This document shows positions 56,072-63,173 of a DNA stretch of 64,000 nt, piece by piece. This stretch comes from Micromonospora saelicesensis (lineage in GTDB: Bacteria; Actinomycetota; Actinomycetes; Mycobacteriales; Micromonosporaceae). The notes below the pieces were generated by a model that searched no databases, was not told where the DNA came from, and saw only the letters and a list, made by a program, of their open reading frames with translations. The DNA is taken from the NCBI RefSeq assembly GCF_900091575.1, contig NZ_FMCR01000008.1:124001-188000 (forward strand), written 5' to 3'. The position numbers and the translations under genes are program-made. The first letter of the stretch is position 1. Every line of letters begins with the position of its first letter.

Positions 56072-56693
56072 GCAACCGCAGCTCGGCGCGCAGCCGGGAG
56101 GCGGTGTCGTCGATCGCCAGCAGCCGTTGCCGGTCGTCGACGGTGAGCGCCGCTGTCGCCGCCACCAGGTGCGAGAGCACGGTCGGGTCCTCCGGCAACT
56201 GCTCGGAGATCTCCTCCGGGTCGGACCGGATCAGGCCGAGGTACTGCCGGAACACCGCGATCACTCGGGCGGCCAGCAGATCGGCCACCTCGTCCGGGCC
56301 GCCCGGGTCGGGCAGCCACTCGACATCGGCGGTCAGGTAGGGCTCGGCGCTGTCGTCGACCTCGGCGATGCGGAACCGGCGGCGGCCGACAGTGACGATG
56401 TCGAAACCACCGTCGGCCAACTCGGTCACCTGGCGCAGCTCGGCGGTGCAGCCCACCTCGTGCAGCGTCACCTCGCCGACGCTCGACGTGGCCGGGGCAC
56501 CGGCGGGACCGGCGGGCGCGACCTCCCAGCCGGCCTGGATGGCCACCACGCCGAACTCGCGCGGGGCACCCTCGGGCAGGCCGACCAGGTGCCGGACCAG
56601 CGCCCGGTAGCGCTCCTCGAAGATGTGCAGCGGCAGCACCAACCCGGGAAAGAGCACCGTTGCGAGCGGGAACACCGGCAGCCGTGCGGTCAC
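55986..56693 (-). CDS. Lon substrate-binding (LON-N) domain protein
   Basis: A 235-residue protein consisting of the N-terminal substrate-binding domain of Lon protease without ATPase or protease parts. The hallmark is ARLPVFPLATVLFPGLVLPL followed by HIFEERYRALV. Later segments CTAELRQVTELADGGFDIV and GRRRFRI are also typical. It probably recognises proteins or peptides; the partner is unknown. GTG 56693 places the domain at the N-terminus. It is divergent from hisD (106 bp gap) and overlaps its convergent neighbour by 86 bp. Confidence 0.88.
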   Translation of the reverse strand: MTARLPVFPLATVLFPGLVLPLHIFEERYRALVRHLVGLPEGAPREFGVVAIQAGWEVAPAGPAGAPATSSVGEVTLHEVGCTAELRQVTELADGGFDIVTVGRRRFRIAEVDDSAEPYLTADVEWLPDPGGPDEVADLLAARVIAVFRQYLGLIRSDPEEISEQLPEDPTVLSHLVAATAALTVDDRQRLLAIDDTASRLRAELRLLNREAALLRQVRAVPVPLSELASPPTPN

Positions 56694-56786
56694 ATGGTCG
56701 AGCCTAACCAATCTCGGCACCGGGGGCGTGGCCCGGCTCACCGTCCCGGCGGACGGGCGGCTCGGGTGGACGTCGGCCCGGCCGCC

Positions 56787-56792
56787 TAGACT
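56787..56792 (+). promoter_or_regulatory. -10 element of the his operon
   Basis: TAGACT ends 7 nt before the hisD GTG at 56800, so the his mRNA is predicted to be leaderless, which leaves no room for a leader peptide or T-box before hisD. The -35 region is not clear. Confidence 0.5.
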
Positions 56793-56799
56793 CGCAAGG

Positions 56800-58122
56800 G
56801 TGCTGAATCGGATCGACCTGCGCGACGGTCTCGGTGACCCGCGCCGTCTGCTGCCCCGTGCCCAGCTCGACGTGTCCGTCGCCGTCGAGCGCATCCGGCC
56901 CCTGGTGGAGGCGGTCCGTGAGCATGGGTACCCAGCGATCCAGGAGGCGAGCGTTCGGTTCGACGGCATCTCCCCGGAGGTGCTGCGGGTGCCGGTCGAG
57001 GCGATCACCGAGGCGGAGGGGGTGCTCGACCCGGCGGTGCGTGCCGCGCTGCTGGAGTCCATCGCCCGGGCCCGTCGGGTGCACGCCGACCAGCGGCGCA
57101 CCGACCACACCACGAAGGTGGTGCCCGGCGGCACTGTCACCGAGCGGTGGCTGCCGGTCGACCGGGTCGGCCTCTACGTGCCCGGTGGCCTGGCGATGTA
57201 CCCGTCGACAGTGGTGATGAACGTGGTGCCCGCCCAGGCGGCCGGGGTGCGCTCGCTGGTGGTGGTCAGCCCGCCGCAGAAGGACAACGGCGGCCTGCCC
57301 GATCCCCGGGTGCTCGCCGCGTGCGCACTGCTCGGCGTCGACGAGGTCTACGCCGTGGGCGGGGCCCAGGCGGTGGCGATGCTGGCGTACGGCGCTGCGG
57401 TGGACCCGGCGGGTGAGCTGCGGTGCGACCCCGTCGACCTGATCACCGGCCCCGGCAACATCTGGGTGACCGCGGCCAAGCGGCTGCTGCGTGGCGTGGT
57501 CGGCATCGACGCCGAGGCCGGGCCGACCGAGATCGCCATCCTGGCCGACGACACCGCCGACCCGGCGCACGTGGCCGCCGACCTGATCAGTCAGGCCGAG
57601 CACGACCCGCTCGCCGCGAGCGTGCTGGTCACCCCGTCGGTGGCGCTGGTCGAGGCGGTCGAGGCGGAGTTGGCCCGGCAGGTGCCGGCGACCAAGCACA
57701 CCGAGCGGGTCACCACGGCGCTGACCGGTGAGCAGAGCGGCGTGGTCCTGGTCGACGACCTCGAGGCGGGGCTGCGGGTGGTCGACGCGTACGCGGCCGA
57801 GCACCTGGAGATCCAGACGGTGGACGCCCGGGAGTGGGCGCTGCGGGTCCGCAATGCCGGAGCGATCTTCGTGGGCGCCTGGTCGCCGGTGTCGCTCGGC
57901 GACTACTGCGCCGGCTCCAACCACGTGCTGCCCACCGGCGGCTGCGCCCGGCACTCCTCCGGCCTGTCCGTGCAGTCGTTCCTGCGCGGCGTGCACCTGA
58001 TCGAATACACCGAGGCCGCGCTGCGCGAGGTGGCCCCGCACGTGGTCACCCTGGCCAACGTGGAGGACCTGCCCGCGCACGGCCAGGCGGTCCAGGCCCG
58101 TTTCCCGGGAGGGCAAACGTGA
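56800..58122 (+). CDS. hisD: Histidinol dehydrogenase HisD
   Basis: A 440-residue NAD- and zinc-dependent enzyme for the last two steps of histidine synthesis, histidinol to histidine. Recognisable parts are VPGGLAMYPSTVVMNVVPA, VGGAQAVAMLAYGA, DLITGPGNIWVTAAKR, EAGPTEIAILADD, and the zinc and active-site region QAEHDPLAASVLVT, then SNHVLPTGGCARHSSGLSV. GTG 56800 (VLNRIDLRDGLGDPRR) lies just after a -10-like element. The stop overlaps hisC (GTGA). It is the first gene of the his operon. Confidence 0.97.
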   Translation: MLNRIDLRDGLGDPRRLLPRAQLDVSVAVERIRPLVEAVREHGYPAIQEASVRFDGISPEVLRVPVEAITEAEGVLDPAVRAALLESIARARRVHADQRRTDHTTKVVPGGTVTERWLPVDRVGLYVPGGLAMYPSTVVMNVVPAQAAGVRSLVVVSPPQKDNGGLPDPRVLAACALLGVDEVYAVGGAQAVAMLAYGAAVDPAGELRCDPVDLITGPGNIWVTAAKRLLRGVVGIDAEAGPTEIAILADDTADPAHVAADLISQAEHDPLAASVLVTPSVALVEAVEAELARQVPATKHTERVTTALTGEQSGVVLVDDLEAGLRVVDAYAAEHLEIQTVDAREWALRVRNAGAIFVGAWSPVSLGDYCAGSNHVLPTGGCARHSSGLSVQSFLRGVHLIEYTEAALREVAPHVVTLANVEDLPAHGQAVQARFPGGQT

Positions 58123-59192
58123 CCAGCCTGGACGATCTGCCGATCCGGGCCGACCTGCGGGGGCTGTCGCCGTACGGGGCGCCGCAGTTGGACGTGCCGG
58201 TGCGGCTCAACACCAACGAGAATTCCCACCCGGTGCCGGAGCCGGTGGTCGAGGCGATCGGCAAGGCGCTCGCGGCCGAGCTGCGCGAGCTGAACCGCTA
58301 CCCGGACCGGGACGCGGTGGCGCTCCGCGCCGACCTGGCCGAATATCTGGGGCACGGGCTCACCGTCGAGCAGGTGTGGGCGGCCAACGGCTCCAACGAG
58401 ATCCAGCAGCAGCTGCTCCAGGCGTTCGGCGGGCCGGGGCGCACCGCGCTCGGCTTCGTTCCGGCGTACTCGATGCACCCGCTGCTGGCCCTCGGCACCA
58501 GCACCCGGTGGGTGCCCGCCGCCCGCGGCGTGGACTTCGGGTTGACCGCCGAGGAGGCGGTCGCCCAGGTCCGCGAGCACCGGCCGGACGTGGTCTTCCT
58601 CTGCTCGCCGAACAACCCCACCGGTACGGCACTGGACCCGGCGGTGATCGCCGCGGTGCTCGACGTCGCGCCCGGCATGGTGGTCGTCGACGAGGCGTAC
58701 GCCGAGTTCGCCCGACCCGGGACGGTCAGTGCCCTCGCGGTGCTGCCCGGCCACCCACGGCTGGTGGTCACCCGGACGATGAGCAAGGCGTTCGGCTTCG
58801 CCGGTGGCCGGCTGGGTTACCTGGCCGCCGACGCGGCGGTGGTGCGGGCGGTGCAGCTCGTCCGTTTGCCGTACCATCTCTCCGCGCTCACCCAGGCCGC
58901 CGCACGCGCGGCGGTGGCCCACCGCGACGCCCTTCTCGGTACGGTGAGCGCGATCATGGCGCAGCGGGACCGGATCGTGGCGACGCTGCGCGAGCGGGGG
59001 TTGCGGGTCGCCGACAGCGACGCCAACTTCGTGCTCTTCGAGGTGGGCGGCGACCAGACCGTCGTCTGGAACGCCCTGCTGGCGCAGGGGGTGCTGGTCC
59101 GTGACGTCGGCCTGCCCGGCTGGCTGCGGGTGACCGCCGGCACCGCCGCCGAGACCGACGCCTTCCTTTCTGCAATGGAGACTTCGCAATGA
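58119..59192 (+). CDS. hisC: Histidinol-phosphate aminotransferase HisC
   Basis: A 357-residue fold-type I PLP aminotransferase converting imidazole-acetol phosphate to histidinol phosphate. RLNTNENSHPVPEPV is the N-terminal substrate region, CSPNNPTGT and VDEAYAEFA are conserved PLP contacts, and the Schiff-base lysine is K223 in RTMSKAFGFAGGRLGY. It is coupled to hisD by GTGA and to hisB by ATGA. Confidence 0.96.
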   Translation: MTSLDDLPIRADLRGLSPYGAPQLDVPVRLNTNENSHPVPEPVVEAIGKALAAELRELNRYPDRDAVALRADLAEYLGHGLTVEQVWAANGSNEIQQQLLQAFGGPGRTALGFVPAYSMHPLLALGTSTRWVPAARGVDFGLTAEEAVAQVREHRPDVVFLCSPNNPTGTALDPAVIAAVLDVAPGMVVVDEAYAEFARPGTVSALAVLPGHPRLVVTRTMSKAFGFAGGRLGYLAADAAVVRAVQLVRLPYHLSALTQAAARAAVAHRDALLGTVSAIMAQRDRIVATLRERGLRVADSDANFVLFEVGGDQTVVWNALLAQGVLVRDVGLPGWLRVTAGTAAETDAFLSAMETSQ

Positions 59193-59800
59193 GTCGGACC
59201 GCCCGGGTGGAACGGATCACCAAGGAGACCAAGGTCCTCGTCGAGATCGATCTCGACGGCACCGGTGCCGCCGAGATCAGCACCGGCGTCGGCTTCTACG
59301 ACCACATGCTGCACCAGATCGCCCGGCACGGCGGCTTCGACCTGACCGTGCGCACCGTGGGTGACCTGGAGATCGACGCGCACCACACGATCGAGGACAC
59401 CGCGCTCGCCCTGGGTGCGGCGTTCGACCAGGCACTGGGCGACAAGGCCGGCATCCGGCGGTACGGCTCGGCGACCGTGCCGATGGACGAGGTGCTGGTC
59501 CGGGCCGCTGTGGACCTCTCCGGTCGGCCGTACGTGGTGCACGACGAGCCGGTGCTCGCCCCCTACATCGGGCCGGTGTACGCGACCAGCATGACCCGGC
59601 ACATCTGGGAGTCCTTCGGCCAGGCAGCCCGGGTCACGCTGCACGTCGACGTGCTGCGGGCGGCCCGGCCGGGTGGTCACCCGGACGCGCACCACGTGGT
59701 GGAGGCGCAGTTCAAGGCGGTCTCCCGCGCGTTGCGCGAGGCCACCTCGATCGACCCGCGTTCCGCCGGAGCGATCCCGAGCACGAAGGGCGCGCTCTGA
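59189..59800 (+). CDS. hisB: Imidazoleglycerol-phosphate dehydratase HisB
   Basis: A 203-residue monofunctional IGP dehydratase (manganese enzyme) of the histidine pathway. Both HHxxE-type metal motifs are present, DAHHTIEDTALALG and DAHHVVEAQFKA, with GVGFYDHMLHQIARHGGFDL near the N-terminus. There is no phosphatase domain, unlike enterobacterial HisB. It is coupled to hisC. A dispersed repeat and a 56-aa membrane-protein gene follow. Confidence 0.97.
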   Translation: MSRTARVERITKETKVLVEIDLDGTGAAEISTGVGFYDHMLHQIARHGGFDLTVRTVGDLEIDAHHTIEDTALALGAAFDQALGDKAGIRRYGSATVPMDEVLVRAAVDLSGRPYVVHDEPVLAPYIGPVYATSMTRHIWESFGQAARVTLHVDVLRAARPGGHPDAHHVVEAQFKAVSRALREATSIDPRSAGAIPSTKGAL

Positions 59801-59844
59801 TGAGCGCGAGGAGTGCAGCGAAGCGGAGCCCCGCAGTCGCGAAT
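59801..59844 (+). repeat. GAGCGAAGCGGAG-type dispersed repeat in the his operon
   Basis: A 44-bp sequence directly after the hisB stop, with TGAGCGCGAGGAGTGCAGCG, then AAGCGGAGCC and CCGCAGTCGC, resembles short dispersed repeats of actinomycete genomes and shares its core with 1327-1347 and 22304-22332. It separates hisB from the small membrane-protein gene. Confidence 0.5.
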
Positions 59845-59858
59845 GGAAGGCGGGTCTG

Positions 59859-60029
59859 ATGGGTGCCGCGTTGCCGACGTTGCTGCTGATTCTGGCCGGG
59901 GTGCTGGTGGGCGGCACCTGGTCGCTCTACCGGCAGGGCGCGCCGAAGGCCGCCGTGCTGATCACCGCGGCGCTCGCGGTGCTCGCCACGGTCGCCGGGG
60001 TGCTGCGGCTGCTGCCGGAGAACGGGTGA
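59859..60029 (+). CDS. 56-aa membrane protein in the his operon
   Basis: A 56-residue protein with two hydrophobic helices (LPTLLLILAGVLVGGTWSLY and AAVLITAALAVLATVAGVL) separated by a short basic loop RQGAPK. No family is recognised. ATG 59859 follows GGAAGGCGGGTCTG. It sits 14 bp before hisH, in the same direction, so it should be co-transcribed. Its role in histidine synthesis, if any, is unknown. Confidence 0.65.
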   Translation: MGAALPTLLLILAGVLVGGTWSLYRQGAPKAAVLITAALAVLATVAGVLRLLPENG

Positions 60030-60042
60030 TCGGGGTGACGAC

Positions 60043-60675
60043 ATGAGTGACGTGGTGGTGCTCGACTACGGCTCGGGCAACCTGCGCTCGGCGGAGCGGG
60101 CGCTGGCCGCCGCCGGAGCGGACGTCCGGGTGACCGACGACCTGGCCGCGGCGGCTGCCGCCGATGGTCTGGTGGTGCCGGGTGTGGGCGCGTACGCGGC
60201 GTGCATGGCGGGGATCGAGGCGCTGGGCGCCGGCCCGGTGATCGCCGAACGGGTGGCTGCTGGCCGGCCGGTGCTCGGCATCTGCGTGGGCATGCAGGTG
60301 CTCTTCGAGCACGGTGACGAGCACGGAGTGGTGACCAAGGGGCTGGGGCTGCTGCCCGGCGGGGTGACCCGGCTGGCCGCCAACCGGTTGCCGCACATGG
60401 GCTGGAACACGGTCCGGGCTCCGCGGGAGTCGGTGCTGTTCGCCGGGTTGACGGAGCAGAGCCGGTTCTACTTCGTCCACTCGTACGCGATGGGCGACCC
60501 GGCGGCGCTGGCCGCTGCCGGTGCCACGGTGACCACCGCCCACCACGACACGGATTTCGTCGCGGCGGTGGAGCGTGGCTCGTTGTCGGCGGCCCAGTTC
60601 CACCCGGAGAAGTCCGCCGACACCGGTGCCGCGCTGCTGCGCAACTGGCTCGCCACGTTGCCCAGCGGTGACTGA
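60043..60675 (+). CDS. hisH: Imidazole glycerol phosphate synthase subunit HisH
   Basis: A 210-residue class I glutamine amidotransferase that feeds ammonia to HisF. The catalytic triad is C81 in LGICVGMQVLF, and H187 and E189 in QFHPEKSADTG. VVLDYGSGNLRSAERAL at the N-terminus and PHMGWNTV are HisH marks. Its partner gene hisF is not in this window. It is flanked by two small membrane-protein genes. Confidence 0.96.
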   Translation: MSDVVVLDYGSGNLRSAERALAAAGADVRVTDDLAAAAAADGLVVPGVGAYAACMAGIEALGAGPVIAERVAAGRPVLGICVGMQVLFEHGDEHGVVTKGLGLLPGGVTRLAANRLPHMGWNTVRAPRESVLFAGLTEQSRFYFVHSYAMGDPAALAAAGATVTTAHHDTDFVAAVERGSLSAAQFHPEKSADTGAALLRNWLATLPSGD

Positions 60676-60711
60676 GCGGCGTCGCGCGGTGCCCGAGCGG
60701 CGGGCGTCGCG

Positions 60712-61035
60712 GTGAGCCGGGAGCGCGCCCGCCGGCGGGCGGAGCGGGAGGCGGAGCAGGCCCGGGAGCGGGCGGTCCGGCAGCGCCAGGTCGCCCGGCG
60801 GCAGCGCCGTCGCGCGGTGGTCCGCAGCTTGACGCCGCGGCTGCGGCGGGGTCGCTCCGGGCGGCTGGCCCGGCACACTCGGGGTGAGCGGGCCGCGATC
60901 GTGCTGCTCACCGGCGCGGCGTTGATCCTGATCTGGACGTTCGTCGACAACCTGGCGTTGCGTATCGCGCTGATCGTGCTCTTGCTGCTCGTACTGCCGG
61001 CGATCGTGGTGATCGCCCTGGACCGTCGTACCTGA
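60712..61035 (+). CDS. Basic membrane protein between hisH and priA
   Basis: A 107-residue protein. The first 60 residues are extremely rich in Arg (RERARRRAEREAEQARERA ... RRQRRRAVVRSL), then two hydrophobic helices (AAIVLLTGAALILIWTFV and LRIALIVLLLLVLPAIVVI) end the protein. No family is recognised. GTG 60712 is 36 bp after the hisH stop and the stop is 14 bp before priA. The basic part could contact nucleic acid or membrane lipid head groups; this is speculative. Confidence 0.7.
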   Translation: MSRERARRRAEREAEQARERAVRQRQVARRQRRRAVVRSLTPRLRRGRSGRLARHTRGERAAIVLLTGAALILIWTFVDNLALRIALIVLLLLVLPAIVVIALDRRT

Positions 61036-61049
61036 TCGAGGAGAAGACC

Positions 61050-61775
61050 TTGAGCCTCACCCTGTTACCCGCCGTGGATGTCGCTGACGGCCGGGCTGTC
61101 CGGCTCGTTCAGGGCGCCGTCGGAAGCGAGAGCATCTACGGCGACCCGTTGGACGCGGCGCTGGCCTGGCAGCAGGACGGCGCGGAGTGGATCCACCTGG
61201 TCGACCTGGACGCGGCGTTCGGCCGGGGCACCAACGCGCACCTGCTCGCGGAGGTGGTGCGCCAGTTGGACGTGAAGGTGGAGCTCTCCGGGGGCATTCG
61301 TGATGACGAGTCCCTGCGCGCGGCGCTGGGCACCGGAGCGGCCCGGGTGAACATCGGGACCGCCGCCCTGGAGGACCCGGTGTGGTGCGACCGGGTGGTC
61401 GCGGAGTACGGCGACCGGGTGGCCATCGGGCTGGACGTGCGGGGTCACACCCTGTCGGCGCGGGGTTGGACCCGCGACGGCGGTGACCTGTACGAGGTGC
61501 TGGAGCGACTGGACAAGGCGGGCGCGAGCCGGTACGTGGTCACCGACATCACCAAGGATGGCACGATGCGCGGGCCGAACCTGGATCTGCTGCGCGAGGT
61601 GTGTGCCCGTACGGACCGGCCGGTGATCGCCTCGGGTGGGGTGTCCACCCTGGACGACCTGCGGGCGTTGGCGACCCTGGAGTCGGCCGGGGTGGAGGGC
61701 GTGATCGCCGGCAAGGCGCTCTACGCGGGTGCCTTCACGGTGGCCGAGGCGCTGCGGACGCTGGCCGAGGCGTGA
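61050..61775 (+). CDS. priA: Bifunctional HisA/TrpF isomerase PriA
   Basis: A 241-residue (beta/alpha)8 isomerase. In actinobacteria PriA serves both histidine (ProFAR isomerase) and tryptophan (PRA isomerase) synthesis. Catalytic acids are D10 in LLPAVDVADG and D170 in TDITKDGTMRG; the phosphate loops ELSGGIRDDESL and IASGGVSTLDDLRAL are intact. It starts with TTG 61050, a rare codon, behind GAGGAGAA. Dual function is inferred from the lineage, as no trpF was looked for outside the window. Its stop overlaps the RidA-type gene (GTGA). Confidence 0.93.
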   Translation: MSLTLLPAVDVADGRAVRLVQGAVGSESIYGDPLDAALAWQQDGAEWIHLVDLDAAFGRGTNAHLLAEVVRQLDVKVELSGGIRDDESLRAALGTGAARVNIGTAALEDPVWCDRVVAEYGDRVAIGLDVRGHTLSARGWTRDGGDLYEVLERLDKAGASRYVVTDITKDGTMRGPNLDLLREVCARTDRPVIASGGVSTLDDLRALATLESAGVEGVIAGKALYAGAFTVAEALRTLAEA

Positions 61776-62161
61776 CGACGACCCGGCTGGGGTCGGGCGG
61801 CCCGTGGGAGCAGCGCTACGGGTACTCCCGGGTGGTCCGGGCCGGTGAGCGGGCCTGGACGGCCGGTTGCACGGCGACGGTGGACGGCCGGGTGGTGCAC
61901 GTCGGTGACGCGGCCGCGCAGACCGCGCAGGCGCTGCGGATCGGGCTGGCCGCGCTGGCCGAGGTGGGTGCGGAGCCGAGCGATGTGGTCCGGACCAGGA
62001 TGTACGTGACGGACCGGCTGCACGCCGACGAGGTGGGCCGGGCGCACAACGCGGTCTTCGGCGCGGTCCGGCCGGCGGCCACCCTGGTGGTGGTGGCCGG
62101 TCTGCTGGACCCGGAGCACCTGGTCGAGGTGGAGTTGGAGGCGTACCTCGGCGATCGCTGA
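61772..62161 (+). CDS. RidA family protein
   Basis: A 129-residue RidA/YjgF-type protein. These enzymes deaminate reactive enamine/imine intermediates made by PLP enzymes. WEQRYGYSRVVRAGERAWTA near the start, the VRTRMYVTD segment (catalytic Arg region) and VELEAYLGDR at the end fit the family. GTG 61772 overlaps the priA stop, so it is the last gene of this part of the his operon. The paralogue group is not determined. Confidence 0.85.
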   Translation: MTTTRLGSGGPWEQRYGYSRVVRAGERAWTAGCTATVDGRVVHVGDAAAQTAQALRIGLAALAEVGAEPSDVVRTRMYVTDRLHADEVGRAHNAVFGAVRPAATLVVVAGLLDPEHLVEVELEAYLGDR

Positions 62162-62203
62162 GGTACCCGCCCAGGCGGCCTGCCGGGCCGTCCTGCGGCC
62201 CGA

Positions 62204-62221
62204 TAAGTTGTGCACAACTTA
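62204..62221. promoter_or_regulatory. OhrR-type operator, perfect 18-bp palindrome
   Basis: TAAGTTGTGCACAACTTA is a perfect palindrome overlapping the -35 element (62208-62213) of the ohrR promoter. Position and symmetry fit an autorepression site for the MarR/OhrR dimer encoded just downstream. Confidence 0.75.
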
Positions 62222-62236
62222 ATTGTGGGCTACGGT
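62208..62236 (+). promoter_or_regulatory. ohrR-ohr promoter
   Basis: TTGTGC (62208-62213) and TACGGT (62231-62236) are spaced by exactly 17 bp. The -10 ends 6 nt before GTG 62243, so the transcript should be leaderless. The operator palindrome covers the -35. Confidence 0.65.
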
Positions 62237-62242
62237 TCAGCG

Positions 62243-62689
62243 GTGACCGATGACCTGGTGCTGCGCCGGCAGGTGTGCTTCGCGCTCTACGCCGCGTCGC
62301 GCGCACTGACCGACGTCTACCGGCCGATCCTCGACGAGGTCGGGTTGACCTACCCGCAGTACCTGGCGCTGCTGGTGCTCTGGGAGCGTCCCGACGACGC
62401 CCCCACGGTGTCCGAGTTGGGCGCCGAGCTGCGACTGGACTCCGGCACGCTCTCCCCGCTGCTCAAGCGACTGGAGGGGGCGGGCCTGGTGGTGCGGCGG
62501 CGGTCGGCCCGCGACGAGCGGCGGGTCGAGGTGGGCCTCACCGAGCAGGGCCGGGCGCTGCGCGAGCGGGTCTGCGATGTCCCGCTGCGGATCGCGCAGG
62601 CCACCGGGCTGGGCTTCGACGAGCTGGTCGCGCTGCGCGACACCCTCACCCGGGTCACCGACACCATCCACCGACAGAAGGAGCAGTGA
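62243..62689 (+). CDS. ohrR: OhrR, MarR-family organic peroxide sensor
   Basis: A 148-residue MarR-type winged-helix repressor. The redox cysteine expected in OhrR is C12 in RRQVCFALYAASRAL, and the DNA-binding region is VSELGAELRLDSGTLSPLLKRLEGAGLV (recognition helix about residues 57-75) with the wing RRSARDERRVEVGLT. Organic hydroperoxides should oxidise C12 and release it from the upstream palindrome. GTG 62243 is supported by the -10 element 6 nt upstream. It is followed after 5 bp by ohr, its classical target. Confidence 0.9.
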   Translation: MTDDLVLRRQVCFALYAASRALTDVYRPILDEVGLTYPQYLALLVLWERPDDAPTVSELGAELRLDSGTLSPLLKRLEGAGLVVRRRSARDERRVEVGLTEQGRALRERVCDVPLRIAQATGLGFDELVALRDTLTRVTDTIHRQKEQ

Positions 62690-62694
62690 CCACC

Positions 62695-63126
<432 letters not shown>

Positions 63127-63173
63127 CCTCGCGGCCCCAGGCCCCCATCCGCGGACGAGAGGACGACCACCCC

